A stretch of DNA of 64,000 nt from Closterium sp. NIES-65 (taxonomy: Eukaryota; Streptophyta; Zygnematophyceae; Desmidiales; Closteriaceae), in the NCBI GenBank assembly GCA_948144175.1, contig CANXME010001453.1, positions 868,001 through 932,000 of the forward strand. The letters run 5' to 3'. The first letter of the stretch is position 1. Each line of letters starts with the position of its first letter. This document shows, one piece after another, positions 20,700 to 32,450 of the stretch. The notes beneath the pieces were generated by a model. It was given only the letters and a program-made list of their open reading frames with translations, made no database searches and was not told the origin of the DNA. The translations under genes and the position numbers were made by a program.

Positions 20700-20826
20700 T
20701 GTTAGAATGTTTTTCTCTAGCCTGTAGTGGGGTGCTCTATAGCGAGTACAACCCATCTGGGGTTTGATATATGTATCCTCATTGCTGCTAGTGAAATCAC
20801 TCCTTCATTCTCGTTCTCTTTTCACA
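20700..20826 (+). repeat. 3' LTR of M
   Basis: 127 bp, TGTTAGAATG...TTTTCACA, followed by the CCCCC duplication and then resumed G1 leader sequence. Confidence 0.88.
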
Positions 20827-20831
20827 CCCCC

Positions 20832-20985
20832 TCGCGCGTTTTTTGAGCAGGATCGTGAGATTGTTTGTTGGCGAAAACGTTTGCGATATAGCGACGACAT
20901 TTGCGAATTGTCCGGACCTATATCGAGCGGTGTAGAAGTAGCGAGACCGACGCGCGACAGATCGAACGACTTCGGGTATATCGCC
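20832..20985 (+). other. G1 leader, right part
   Basis: From the M target duplication to the G1 gag start. Open in frame with gag, but no conserved motif seen. Confidence 0.45.
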
Positions 20986-22468
20986 ATGGCGAATATTGCG
21001 ACAGATGCAGAATCGATCGTGACTTCGCAGAAGTCGCGAAATTTTCCCAAGGCCCAAGAAATTCGAGGCCCCAACACCTTTGATAGGGAGATCGACGCTA
21101 GGCGCTGGCTTCAGCGATCGAAATTTATTTCGCCGCCATTGGATGGACAGCACCAGTACTCGACAAAAACAGAATTAAGTTTGCACCAACACTACTGCGC
21201 GGACCAGCAATTGAATGGATAAGCGGAAGCGGTTTATTAAACCAAGGTGAAGCGACGTGGCAGCAGTTCCGCGAAGGAGTATTACAACGTTTTGAGCCGA
21301 TTAATGCAGCGTTAATCGCCCGCGACAAAATGCATTGTCATCGACAAATCGGGAGCGTAAAAAACTACACACAACAAATGGAGGAGTTGTTCAACCGCAT
21401 CCCCGACGTCATGGAAGGCGAAAAAATTAGAGCATTCATCGCGGGCCTGAAAAAAGAAACACGTCAACATGTTGCGGCCGCAAATTGGAGCAGCTACAAC
21501 GACGTCGTTTCGGCAGCAGAACGTTTCGAAGTAACCACGATTGGAACACGACGACTTCATGGACGAGCTAGACGACATGGAGGATGCTTGGCTACCCCCA
21601 CGTGCGCCGACCCGATGGAACTCGATCAAATCGACGCGAAGGCAAGACCAAAGAACAACAAATCTAAGTGTTCTTTCTACGACAAGCCCGGAGATCGACT
21701 CATCGATTGTGACGAAATGAGAATTGCACCTTCAGCGCTTAGGGACCGCAGCAGTGGAGCAAAGTTAATGCGAACATTGGAGGATCGTGGAGTAAATTCT
21801 TCAACCCACGAACGGACTCTACCAGGGAAAATCGCCAAGGGAAATAAAATCTCCGCGACATAAGACCCTGCTGGACCCAGACAACTCCAAAAAGGCCCTT
21901 TAAAAAGTAAGCACCCCTTAAAAATATCATACAAGGATGCTTTACTGTGGAAAAACTCCCTTGGGTCTACAGCCTTGGTGAAATCACGAGAAAGGCTCCA
22001 GAAGAAAAAAAATGTACCGGTACGACAACTACAGCAGCTGCGCATGGGGAACCAACAACGGAGCGTGGAAGATCAACCTTCCAACGACGACATCGTCCTC
22101 TCTCTGAAAAACCAGCCCATGACCAACTGGTCCCCACGGAAGAAGTCGGTGGCGCTGAAGTAGCTCAAGAGGGAGCTGGAGGTCAACATGAAGCTGCGAC
22201 GACCTCAAACCTCCTCTATAGATGCATTTGCAACATCTGAAACATCTACGATATTTACCCCATCTATGAATTCTACTACTAGCTCGAGAACCACATCGTC
22301 GACGACAACAAAAAATCATGGCAATAGGGAACGGCAGGACCGGCCATCTGCCACCCCAGGAGAAAACACAGAGCTATGGGAAATGCCATATGATCCAAAC
22401 AACGAGACGATCAACGGGTACAACGAGCAACGCCAACCACTTTTGCTCGAGGTGATCTGCAATGGACG
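20986..22468 (+). pseudogene. G1 gag, frameshifted
   Basis: Start chosen at ATG 20986 (MANIATDAESIVTSQKSRNFPK). A shift near 21118 moves the capsid into the +2 frame (EIYFAAIGWTAPV ... LLRGPAIEWI ... GEATWQQFREGVLQRF), then VKNYTQQMEELFNRIP ... EKIRAFIAGLKKETRQHV, the typical Retrotrans_gag domain. The zinc knuckle at about 21670-21715 is decayed: CSFYDKPGDRLIDC has Tyr for the second Cys and Asp for His. A stop follows at 21861. 21864-22468 holds remnants leading to protease (LWEMPYDPNNETINGYNEQ resembles the G2 segment before protease). Confidence 0.8.
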
Positions 22469-23075
22469 ATGCCTGCACTCGTGGACAGTGGAGCATCCCA
22501 TTCAGTATGCAACAAGGCAGCTCTCAAACGCATCAATGAGAAGTACACGCCTTCAAACTTCCAAGCTACAATGGTTGACGGAAGCAAATTACAAGTCTAC
22601 GGCGAAGTAGCGTTACACCTGCAGATGGGTCCTCTTCGCTCGAAACCGACCCTACCCGTCACCAACATCAAAGGGCTAGACTTGATTATTGGGAGAGATT
22701 TTTTGAAGAAGTTCAACCCCGAGATCAACTGGTCCACCCGCACGGCGAGTATCTACAATCAAGACAGAAGAGTTCCTCTTCCGAATTGGAGCAACACGGG
22801 AGATATTCCGAAGGAGACTCTCGCACGCTTCGAGAAGGACGTGAAACGATCCATGGCAGGGTTTGTTGCACTGGTTACCAACGAGGACGAAGGAGAGAGA
22901 AAAACGCTCGAGCTTCCACCAGCAATCCAGAAACTTCTAGAAGAGTTCGAAGACGTTCTCCCTGACGACCTTCCAGATCAGTTGCCGCCATACTGAACCC
23001 ACCAGCACGAGATCATCAAAGAACCTGGTTCAAAACCGACCTTCCGAGCACCATATCAACTCAGCCCTACCGAGT
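22469..23075 (+). pseudogene. G1 aspartic protease and RT lead-in
   Basis: PALVDSGASHSVCNK holds the active-site DSGA. GLDLIIGRDFLKKF is the flap-side ILGxDFL-like motif. LPPAIQKLLEEFEDVLPDDLPDQLPPY is the standard tether to RT. TGA at 22994 interrupts the frame exactly before [14 protein letters not shown]. Confidence 0.85.
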
Positions 23076-24141
23076 TGGCCGACATGAAGAAGCAGATCGA
23101 GTACCTTCTGGACAAAGGACTCATTCGACCATCAACATCACCATATGGTGCACCAGTGCTTTTCACACCAAAACCTGACGGAAGCTTACGCATGTGCATC
23201 GACTACCGAGCCCTCAACAAGCAGACGATCAAGAACAAGTATCCGATTCCACGGATTGACGATCTACTTGACCAGCTTCGTGGAGCCACGGTATTCTCAA
23301 AACTCGATTTGAGATCGGGATATTGGCAGACCCGGATGGCGGATAACTCCATCCATAAGACGACATTTCGGACACGATACGGATCCTACGAGTACCTTGT
23401 CATGCCGTTCGGACTCACAAACGCACCCGCTACATTCCAGGCCAAAATGAACCATATTCGCAGGCCTCTACTCGACGAATGCGTAGTGGTGTACCTGGAC
23501 GACATCCTGATCTACTCGAGGGACATGAAGCAGCACATCGAACACCTACGACGTGTCTTCGAGATACTTCGACGAGATAGGTTTTATGTCAGCTATCCAA
23601 GAGCGAGTTTGTCTTGAAGAAAGTCCAGTTCCTTAGACACATGGTGAGCGCTGAAGGAGTCCATGTCGACCCAAAGAAGATCGTACGTACGTGGAAGACA
23701 CCGGAGAACGTGAAGGAACTTCAGCAATTCCTTCGCTTTGCGAACTACTACAATCGGTTCGTGCCACAGTATGCGAAGATTGCAACACCTCTTACCAATC
23801 TACTGAAGAAGAATACACCGTTCAAGTGGGAGGATGTGCACCAGCAAGCCATGGAGCAGTTGAAGACCGCACTCACGTCCGCACCCGTCCTGATCCTGCC
23901 AGATCCAGAAAAAAACGACGTCATCGAAGCTGACGCTAGCGACCAAGCAGTTGGAGGAGTCTTGATGCAAGACCAAGGGAAAGGACTACAACAAATCGCT
24001 TACCTCAGCAAAAAATTGCACGGGGCATAACTCAACTACCCGATTCACGACAAAGAGGCCTTAGCGATCATCACCGCATTCAAGACATGGCGATGCTACC
24101 TCGAAGGGATAAAGACCACGGTCTACACTGACCATTGCAGC
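23076..24141 (+). pseudogene. G1 reverse transcriptase and RNase H start
   Basis: [22 protein letters not shown], then [12 protein letters not shown] (motif A Asp), [13 protein letters not shown] (motif B), [11 protein letters not shown] (catalytic YLDD), all typical of Ty3/gypsy. One base is lost near 23590 ([10 protein letters not shown] where G2 reads FYVKLTKSDF). The other frame continues KKVQFLRHMVSAEGVHVDP, FANYYNRFVPQYAKIATPL and the RNase H opening VIEADASDQAVGGVLMQD. TAA at 24028-24030 sits where G2 has GAELNHP. Confidence 0.88.
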
Positions 24142-25755
24142 TTGAAGTACCTGAAAACGCAGCCGACCCTCTCCAGACGACAAGTCAGGTGGATTGACTT
24201 CCTCGAGACGCACTTCGACAACGACATCGAGTACAAGCCGGGACATAAGAATAAGGCAGATGCACTGAGCCGGCCTGGACACGTTGCTGCCATACAGATT
24301 GAGGGGATGAATCCGCTACTCAAGGGGCTCTTCACGCACGGGTATACCATCGACCCTGAGATTCCCTTGGCAGAGAAAAAGAAGTTGTTGCAGTGGGACC
24401 ACGACGTCGCACTACGCAAAGGATCAAGAAAGATATGGGTACCCAACTACGCGCCTCTTCGGCAGTTGCTTCTCGAAGAATTCCATGACGTGCTCTACGC
24501 TGGACACTTCGGGAGTAACAAGACTCTTGCCGGGACTGCGAAAGTCTATTATTGGCTTCACATGGCGGACGACGTGCAGAAGTTCGTCACTTTGTGCGAC
24601 ACATGCCAGCGGATGAAGAGCAGTAAGCAGAAGAAAGCAGGACTTCTTCAGCCTCTACCCGTCCCGGAACAGCCTTGGCAAGTGGTCAGCTTGGATTTCA
24701 TCTCCGGTTTACCACCTACCAACGCGGGGCATGACGCCATCCTGGTCGTCATCGACACATTATCAAAGATGGGACACTTCATTCCGACACATACAACCGC
24801 ACGCACGGAGGAAACGGCACAGCTATTCCTCAAACACATCATCTCATAGCACGGGATCCCAACAACCCTCATATCCGATAGGGACCCCAAGTTTACTAGC
24901 AAGTTCTGGAAAGAGCTCATGTCGCTCATGGGGACACGCCTAGTGATGTCATCTGCATATCATCCCCAGACCGATGGGCAGAGAGAGCGCTTGAACCAAA
25001 TTGTGGAACAACTCTTGCGCGCAGCGTGCAAGGACGACATTAACAAGCGGGACTTGCACTTGCCGGTGTTGGAGTTTGCCTACAATAATGCAAAGCATGC
25101 CGCAACAGGAGAGACCCCATTCTTCCTCTGTTACGGTCGACATCCGCTAACTCCTCAACAGCCGACAGTACCTGCAACTGTCCAACCCGCGCACGACTTC
25201 GTTACCACAATGCAGCAGCTTTGGGATCGGACACACAAGCGTCTACAGGACATACAGTCTTCACAGAAACGCTTGGCGGATCGCCATCGACGTGATCATA
25301 CCATTGCGGTTGGTGACCATGTGCTTCTCGACACATGTAACCTCAACCTCGGTCACCTTCCATCCAAGTTACGACCTCGCTTTTGCGGACCTTTCCTCGT
25401 AGAAGAGCAAGTCACTCCAGTCACATTCCGCTTGCGCCTACCAGCTACTTGGAAGATTCATAACGCCTTCCACGTGCAGCTTCTTAAACAATATCGAGAT
25501 CCAAATAAGCTGTACACGGGACGCCAACATCTGCCCCCGCTTCCAGTCCTCGTGAATGATGAACTTGAGTATGAGGTTGAATCTGTGCTTGCACATCGTC
25601 GTCGTCGGCATGGCGCCCTTGAGTTTCTCATACGCTGGAAGGGCTATGATCCTTCTGAGGGCAGCTGGGTCTCTAAAGAAGACATCAGTAACGCCCGACG
25701 TTCTCTCCGCGACAATCTTGTCAAGCAAGGTGTTACATCTACCACCCAGATTTGA
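24142..25755 (+). pseudogene. G1 RNase H end, integrase and chromodomain
   Basis: DALSRPGHV ends RNase H. The H2C2 zinc region is EFHDVLYAGHFGSNKT...CDTCQRMKSSKQ. Integrase core: SLDFISGLP (Asp 1), SDRDPKFTSKFWKEL (Asp 2), SAYHPQTDGQRERLNQ (the glutamate lies in the usual TDGQxExxN motif). TAG at 24847 lies between them. The C-terminus YEVESVLAHRRRRHGALEFL with IRWKGYDPSEGSWV is a chromodomain, which in this clade targets integration to marked chromatin. Ends TGA (25753). Confidence 0.9.
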
Positions 25756-25765
25756 GGGGGGGAAG
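25754..25765 (+). promoter_or_regulatory. G1 polypurine tract
   Basis: GAGGGGGGGAAG sits directly before the 3' LTR. This is the standard primer for plus-strand DNA synthesis. Confidence 0.8.
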
Positions 25766-26169
25766 TGTGAGAATACGCCGACGTTCGACATATTTCCCAT
25801 TTCCATATTTTTACTCCATCTTATTCTCCTTATTTTCTTCTTTCATTTGCACTTTATTTCACCTCAATCAGACTACTATTCTATTTTATAGAGCTTTCCG
25901 ATTATTTCACTTATTTGGTATTTTCGGCACCGACATTTACATTATACGACACCAACAGCACCGACAGTGGTGTACAAGGCATAATCTTGCCAATATCAGA
26001 AGTGCCAATGGGCTTGCGTGCTTATGCGCACTTGTGATTATCTATTCTAGAAGAGCGCGTTCCCGAAGGTTCGGATTATATGTTATTTCTATGTGTTTTT
26101 TTGAGTATAAATACGCCTTGTACTCACCTTTAGTGCAACATTCTCGAGTGGAAATTTGATCCTGTGACA
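25766..26169 (+). repeat. 3' LTR of G1
   Basis: 404 bp, TGTGAGAATACGCC...GATCCTGTGACA. TATAAATACGCCTTG at about 26104 is a good TATA-like box about 65 bases before the end. Confidence 0.92.
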
Positions 26170-27500
26170 ACCGTGTCCGGCGGTCCCGTCTGGCTCTCTA
26201 TCTAGCCTCCACCTCTCCTCGTTCTCCACGAACTTGGTGAGTGGAGCTGACCTCCAGGTAGCGTGGGTTGACCACTTCACTCCAGGAGGTCAGCGGGTGA
26301 CCCACTTTTCGTGTACCTGGCCACGTTCACTCGTCAGGGTGGGTCGAGCCTGTACACCCTGACTACCGTGTCTCCTCTGGTTCCTGAGTCTGGTCAGATA
26401 GCCACGTCGGGTCAGGTGTTTGCTGCAGCGTCCCGGTCTGGTCCTGAGTCTGCCCCATGCTTGTGTCGCCTCCTGTCTCACCAGACTCTCCTCTGGCACC
26501 ACCGCCTTGGTCACCCCTCCCTGCCTCGTCTCCGAGGCATGGCCTCCCGTGTCCTTGTCACTGGTCTTCCCCGTTCTCTCCCTCCCCTTCCCCCGGGGCC
26601 TGCCCCTACTTGCGTTCCTTGCGTTGAGGGGCGACAGCGCGCCGCTCCTCACTCCTTTGAGTTCCCTCCGACAGAGGCACCCCTGCAGACTCTTCACATG
26701 GACGTGTGGGGGCCTCCCCGCATCCGTAGACAAGGTCACGAGCGCTACTTTCTGCTGGTCGTTGACGACTACTCGCGTTACACCACAGTCTTCCCCTTGC
26801 GCTGCAAGGGTGAGGTCACTAAGGTGCTGATCGACTGGATCCGTGCTGCTCGTCTCCTGCTCAGCGAGATTTTCGGCTCAGACCTTCTTGTTTTGCGTCT
26901 ACGTTCCGATAGAGGCGGAAAGTTTTCCTCCGACCTTCTGCGAGCCTTCTGTCGTGGAGAGGGCATCCGCTAGACGTTAACGCTTCCAGCCTCTCCGCAG
27001 AAAAATGGGATTGCTGAGCCCTGCATTGGCATGGTCATGGACCTCGCTCGTTTGTCTATGATGCATGCGGCTGCTCCCCATTTTCTGTGGCCGTTCGCAG
27101 TTCAGTACGCTGCGCATCAGCTCAACCTCTAGCCCCGGGTCTCCATGCCGTAGACCACACCTACTCTATGGTGGACGGGGAAGGTTGGCGAAGCGTCTGC
27201 GTTCCGTGTCTGGGGATCTCGAGCTTTCGTCCGCGACTTGTCTGCGGACAAGCTGTCCTCCCGTGCTGTTCCCTGCGTCTTCCTTGGCTTCCCCCCAGAT
27301 GCACCTGTTTGGCAGTTTTACCACCCCACCTCGCGCCGTGTTCTGTCCTCCCGGGACGTCACGTTTGACGAGTCGGTTCCTTACTACCGTCTCTTTCCCT
27401 ACCGCACTGCCCCCCTCCGCCCCCCGCCGCTCTTCCTCGCGCCAGGTCCCTCCCCGGTAGACCCCCTCCCCCCTAAGGGTCCTGCCCCCTCAGGTGTGTC
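26170..27500 (+). pseudogene. E6 protease remnant and integrase
   Basis: 26170-26300 is a scrambled protease C-part. TLLWHHRLGHPSLPRLRGMA with CVPCVEGRQR is the HHCC region. LHMDVWGP gives Asp 1, LRSDRGGKFSS Asp 2, QKNGIAEP the Glu, so all three catalytic residues survive. TAG codons at 26971 (sister copies IRQT) and 27130 (NLQPR), plus a frameshift near 27155, break it. The tail SAFRVWGSRAFVRDLSADKL continues the core. Confidence 0.85.
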
Positions 27501-28576
27501 CTAGGTAGACCCTGTTGAGCCAGTTGATGTAGCTGTTAACTTTGGTGCTGCTAGGGGTGCTGAGCCTGCGAGTGCCGGGTCTGGCGGTGCTGAGCCTGAG
27601 CGTGCGGAGCCTAGGGGTGCTGAGTTTGAGGGTGCTGAGTCTGGGGGTGCTGAGCCTGGGGGTGCTGAGCCCGGGGGTGCTGAGCCTGGGGTTGCTGAGT
27701 CTAGGGGTGTGGAGCCTGAGGGTGCTGAGCCTGCGCGTGTGGAGTCTTGAGGTGCTGAGCCTGGAGGTCCTTTGGGTGCTCCATCGTGACATGAGCCACT
27801 CTCTCTGCAGCAGCTACGCGAGTGGTTTTCTTGGTGCTCGAGCCGTTTTGCTGGAGCTGGTGGTGCTACGAGCGTTGGAGGTTCTGCTGCTGCTAGAGTT
27901 GCTGGGGGTTCTAGAGCCACTGGTTCTGAAGGTGCTCGTACTAGAGGTACTAGAGCTGATGGGCCTGGTGGTGCGGCTGGAGATGGAGCTGATGGAGGTG
28001 CTGGAGCTGGAAGTGCTGCTAGAGCAGGTGCTGCTAGAGGTACTAGAGCTGGCGCTACTGGGGCTGTTGGGGCTTCTGGTGGTCCTTCTAGAGGTGCTGG
28101 AGCTGGAGGTGCTGCTGGAGCCAGTGCTCCTGTGGCTGCTGTAGTTGGCGCTACTAGAGCTGCTGGAGGTGTTGCTGGAGCTGGTGGTGCTGCTGGACTT
28201 GGAGTTGACGGTGGGGGTGCTGGTGCTGTCCCTGCTGGTTCTGGAGGTGCTGTGCGGTCGCTGCCGTACTTCGTTCCGCTCCTTCAGCAGGTTCTTGGTC
28301 TCCCGCCTTCTACTGGTCCTGCTCCTTCCTTAGAGTGTCCACCGCCTGTCTAGTCGCAGTCACAGTTACAACCCGCCTCCCCACTCCTTGCTCCTTGCTC
28401 CTGAGGGAGACCCGGATGCACCAGACATCCCGACCCCACGCTCTTACGCAGAGGCGATAGAGGGTCCCTACTCCTCTCAATTGCAGAAAGCCATGGACGC
28501 AGAGATGGCTTCCTAGAAGTCCACAGGCACCTATGTCGACGAGGTTCCCCCTCCAGGGGCAAACATTGTCGATGGC
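27501..28576 (+). pseudogene. E6 linker
   Basis: GGAEPGGAEPGGAEP-like pentapeptide repeats (27560-27760), then Gly/Ala-rich sequence and PYFVPLLQQVLGL-type text (about 28265), then ALDIPTPRSYAEAIEGPYSS-like lead-in with stops. No enzyme domain. Confidence 0.7.
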
Positions 28577-29485
28577 ATGTGGATTTTCAGGGTGAAGCAG
28601 CCGCCGAGTTCTCCGCCTATTTTCAAGGCACGTTATGTGGCTCGAGACTTCAGTCAGCGGCAGGGAGTTGACTACTTTCAGACCTTCTCTCCCACCCCAA
28701 AGATGACCACTCTTTGGGTACTGCTGCGCGTCGCTGCTCAGCGTGACTACGAGCTTCACTCTCTTGACTTCAGCACAGCCTTCCTACAGGGCAGCCTGCA
28801 CGAGGAGATCTGGCTGCGCCGCCCACCTGGATTCACTAGGTCGTTTCCTCCTGGTACCCAGTGGAGCCTCCGGCGGCCAGTCTATGGTCACCGCGAGGCG
28901 CCCCGTGAGTGGCACGACACATTGAGGACTACGCTTGCGGCTCTTGGGTTTGCTCCTTCCACTTCTGACACGTCGTTGTTTCTACGCACCGACACTTTAC
29001 TGTCGCTGTTCTACTTCCTCATGTACGTCGACGACTTGGTCTTTGCTACTGCTAACGCTGCTAGACTGGCCCATGTGAAGTCGGAGCTGCAGAAGAGACA
29101 CATCTGCACAGAATCGGGTGAACTGCGCAGCTATCTTGGCTTGCAAATCACCCGGGACAGAGCACAGCGCACCATTACCCTGACTCAGTCACACATGGTG
29201 CAGCAGGTCCTTCAGCGCTTTGACTTCACGTACTCCTCGCCTCAGGCCACTCCTCTGTCTACTCGCCACTCGCTCTCAGCTCTGCCTTCGGATGAGTCCG
29301 TAGAGTCGAGTGGCCTTCGACTTTCAGTATTCCTTGCGACAGTCCACTCCTCTGCCTACCTGTCACTCACTCTCAGCTCCACCTTCGGACAAGTCTGTAG
29401 AGCCGAGTGGCCCTTACCCAGAGCTTGTTGGCTGCCTCATGTACCTGATAACATGCACTCGACCTGTTCTTGCATACCCTCTTAG
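28577..29485 (+). pseudogene. E6 reverse transcriptase with internal duplication
   Basis: MWIFRVKQPPSSPP start. LHSLDFSTAFLQGSLHEE (motif A), LMYVDDLVFAT (YVDD intact), LGLQITRDRAQRTITLTQ. The segment FDFTYSSPQATPLSTRHS (29219) is repeated 97 bases later as FDFQYSLRQSTPLPTCHS (29316). The second copy resembles E11, the first E8/E10. 97 is not a multiple of 3, so the frame is lost after the duplication. Confidence 0.85.
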
Positions 29486-30080
29486 CATCTTGGCACGCTA
29501 TGTTTCTTCTGGGAGACACTGACCAGAGCACATGGATGCAGCTAAGAGGGTGTTGCGCTACTTGTGGAGTACGTCGTGCATGGGGCTCGTGCTTGGCGGA
29601 CGGGCTCGAGTTGTCCTCACTGGTCATGCAGACGCTTCTTGGGTTGACAACTTGGCTACTCAGCGGTCGTCACAGGGTTACACCTTCAGCCTTGGTTCCG
29701 GCTCTGTGTCGTGGCTGTCTACTCGCTCGTCTTCTGTTCTCAGCTCCAGTTGTGAGGCTGAGATCTACGCAGGGGCCATGGCTGCACAGGAGTTACGCTG
29801 GCTCACCTACCTGCTGACCGACTTGGGAGAGGCGCCTCATTCTCCTCCAGTTCTGTACGTGGACAACAAAGCCATACTGGCCTTGCGTTAGGAGCACAGA
29901 CTGGAGCACAGAACGAAGCACATTGCTCTGCGCTACTTCCTTGCTTGAGAGTTGCAGCAGCGTGGTCAGCTTTGTCTTGCTTACGTGGCCACTTGGGCCA
30001 ACACTGCTGATATCTTTACCAAGGCACTTCAGCCTTGTGATCATCAGCGTTTTTGTACTATGTTAGGTCTTGTGCCTACC
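29486..30080 (+). pseudogene. E6 RNase H
   Basis: GHADASWVDNLATQRS ... SSCEAEIYAGAMAAQEL carries the acidic catalytic residues. TAG at 29889 lies where sister copies read CRQEH or CQEQ. A TGA in FLA*ELQQRG follows. It ends ...IFTKALQPCDHQRF, the normal copia C-terminus. Confidence 0.8.
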
Positions 30081-30311
30081 TAGCCTCACTTGCTTACCTC
30101 TTGACTTTGCTTGTACTGTGATCTATATATACCTGCACCCACTTGCTTACCCTTGCTATGTTGAGATCACTGTCTTTCTTGTTCACCTTCACTTATAATC
30201 CTGCATGTGAACTGGCCTTGTGGCCTTGTACTTGTGCTCAGAATGTGTGGTGACGTTGTGATCCACCCTGAGGTTGACCTTGCCTTGTTCTCTTGCTTGT
30301 CCTCCACTGTG

Positions 30312-30440
30312 CCTATGGGGGTGTGTCAGAATTATATTGTAGGCTGTAGTTGGGCACTCCTTATGGGGTACAGTATTTTTAGGTTTTGCCTATACAAACC
30401 TTGTACTGTCCTGTTTCTAGTCATTCCAGTTTCCTACTTT
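30312..30440 (+). repeat. E6 polypurine motif and 3' LTR
   Basis: GCCTATGGGGGTG precedes TGTCAGAATTATATTGTAGG (30324). The LTR body keeps GGCTGTAG and TATGGGGTACAG, but its right end is diverged; E7 sequence is clear by about 30470. Confidence 0.7.
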
Positions 30441-32450
30441 ATGATAGCAGCTTCATCCTCAGGTCTGGTGTAGCTGAACCCGTTGTTGGCGAAATTGCTC
30501 GAGGAAGAGCTACTCGTAGAAGATGACATCGCACGCATTCATGATCTTCTGGCTTAGGAGGTCGAGGATGAGCCACGCCTTGTGCTCGTGGCTGATGCCG
30601 AGGTGAGTATCCCAGCGCGCGCGGCTTGCGAATTTCCCGGTAGTTGACGTTGGCGGGCGGTACTACACCATGCACCCCCACACGCGGAGCATGGATGTGT
30701 CACCCTTGGTCCCTGTTCACTTCAGATGCGGCGATAATTTGCAGTGATGGTAATGGTTGACAGCAGGCTGTGCACCCACACAGCGGGGTGCATTGCGTAG
30801 GTCCGGTAGATTGGCGGAAGCTTTGACTGCTTCATCAACGCCCGTACCTTCGTCATGATTGAACGGTTTGTGCGCTCGGCTACGCCCTGCTGCTAGTGCG
30901 CGTAGGGGAGGGGAATGTGATGCTCGATTCCCTTCTGCGCCAGGTAATCCTGCAGCTCCTTGCTCCGTCTGATTGCCAGTTTTTCAGCTTCTCCCCAGAT
31001 TCCTATTGTGCGTGCGCTAGCCACAGGCGCAAGACTTCGTATGCTCTGCTATGCGCCTCCACGTTCCCGATCCAGACGCAGCGTATTCCAGTGTCGACGA
31101 AGGTGAGCTTGTACATCTTGTCATTATTTCCGCAATGCCCCACGTTGAGGAAGTCGCTGTACACGTTTTGCAGCTTGGGGTAGTGGTTGGTTCCTGGGTC
31201 GAGCAGTGGGAAGGGTTGGTGACTCAGCGCAGCTTCAAGGCAGACAATGTAGTTGTGTGGCTATGTCATGCTTCTTACTTTGGTGCCGTTTGGGTGCAGG
31301 AGCGCGCCAAGCGCAAACATGCTGGCTTCGATGCAATTTTTCAGTGTTATATATGAGGGGTGACCAAGGCGCTGGTGCTAGAGGACATCATCTCCGCGGA
31401 GTCCAGAGGTGCGCATGCAGCGTGCGCGGATTGCTTTGGGATCTTCTTCTGGTACTGGGGTGGCTTCTGCTACTGTTGCTTCAGCTGCTTCTTCTTTTCT
31501 TCTTCGTCATCGTTCACCGTGGACAGCATTACCACCAAAAACTCCCTGTTGCGAATTACGGAGTAGGAGATCTTAGTCCCAGGGATGGTTCCAGGGACAA
31601 AAGTTGGCCCGCGCGGTTCGGGGTCAGGCCCGTTAACGGTGCGGCGCGGGGCAGAGGGCTCGTTGCCCTAGTCGATGGTGTCCCAAGGGTCATGAAGCGG
31701 CTGGATGTCAGGTGGGGGTAGTGCAGGTGTAGGGCAGCACAGGGGGCGTCCAAGAGGGACAACTAGAGGTTCTGCCTCAATTTCTTGTTTCCCCTTTGGT
31801 CCACGCAGGAAGCTCTTCACCCTTTACCAGAAGTGCCCCAACCGCTTGTCTCGTCGCCAGATGCGGCGCCCCATTCGCCAGTGTCGCTAGTACCCCAGCC
31901 GCCAGTGCTCCCCCAACCCCCTTCATTGGAGGCGCTTTCCTCCTCCTCCCATCCGCTCCATGCGAATGTACTGCGTGACTCAACAAGACTCCTTGGGCAA
32001 AGCTTTCCTGCTTCGCGACGCGCCAATTCTTCTTCTTTTGCCATGATGAGCTTCATTGTGGGGTCGCGCCAATGGGGGTAGATCTCCATGAAATTCTCCT
32101 TTGTGTAGGGTTACGGCACGTGGTGTGCATCGAAGGTGCCGGCACCGGCGCCACGTAACATGCCCTAAAGATGTTGCGATGCACGCCCAGGGAGGGGATG
32201 CTCCTCGGCTCTGAAGACACGGCGCATTGCAATTTCAACCTCCAGGTTGGACATTCCTTCTTCAGGCGGTGCTTCCCGCTCTGCTTCGGTGATGGCGGCA
32301 AGGCCACTGCCGGCAATCGTGCTTGTTGAGGCTGTGGGCGTATGGCAATCTCAGCAGATGCCATCGGGGTCGGGGTCGTGCAGCGCCAGCTCGTGTGGGA
32401 GCAGGTGATGTGGTACCCACGGTCTTCCGTCAGGGTGTTTCTAGTCATGG
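30441..32450 (-). pseudogene. E7 integrase
   Basis: HQRLGHPSYITLKNC (GAG-pre), VYSDFLNVG near 31150 (possible Asp 1), WQSDGAKELQDYL-like reading near 30970 with Asp 2, then PYAH*QQGVAERTN with the catalytic Glu. TAG at 30893-30895 replaces a Gln codon. The C-terminal tail KAWLILDLLSQKIMNACDV with IFYE is clear at 30540-30600. Several frameshifts and stops. Confidence 0.75.

Larger units (their letters stand above)
16509..20826 (+). mobile_element. non-autonomous LTR element M (contains L)
   Basis: Two 127-bp LTRs (16509-16635 and 20700-20826) differ at about 4 positions by eye. Flanked by CCCCC at 16504-16508 and 20827-20831. Primer site TGGTATCAGAGCGG follows the 5' LTR, and ACTTTGGCTATGGGGGTG precedes the 3' LTR. 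The internal part holds only GC repeats and a 3' region with no gag or pol, so it depends on other elements. L splits it at 17329/20090. Confidence 0.85.
15971..26169 (+). mobile_element. Ty3/gypsy chromovirus G1, carrying nested M and L
   Basis: 5' LTR, primer-like site, M insertion, gag, protease, RT, RNase H, integrase, chromodomain, polypurine tract, 3' LTR. RT lies before integrase, the gypsy order. Without the nested 4.3 kb M the element is about 5.9 kb. The first 8 bases of the 5' LTR are missing and no target duplication is visible, so the left end is rearranged. The right end abuts the protease region of E6. Confidence 0.9.
26170..30440 (+). mobile_element. copia retrotransposon E6, 5' truncated and chimeric
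   Basis: Starts inside protease at the G1 LTR edge and runs through integrase, linker, RT and RNase H to a 3' LTR. Gag and 5' LTR are absent, and the sequence left of G1 is not their match. Many stops and frameshifts. A 97-bp offset duplication in RT suggests recombination between two family members. Confidence 0.85.

Noticed and set aside
11507..30440. E3 and E6 as the two halves of one plus-strand copia element
   Set aside because: Their LTRs (11507 and 30324) differ too much to be a pair, and the flanking duplications do not match.
30896..31721. Plus-strand ORFs in the E7 integrase region
   Set aside because: No motif; the minus strand shows the integrase DDE region in this interval.
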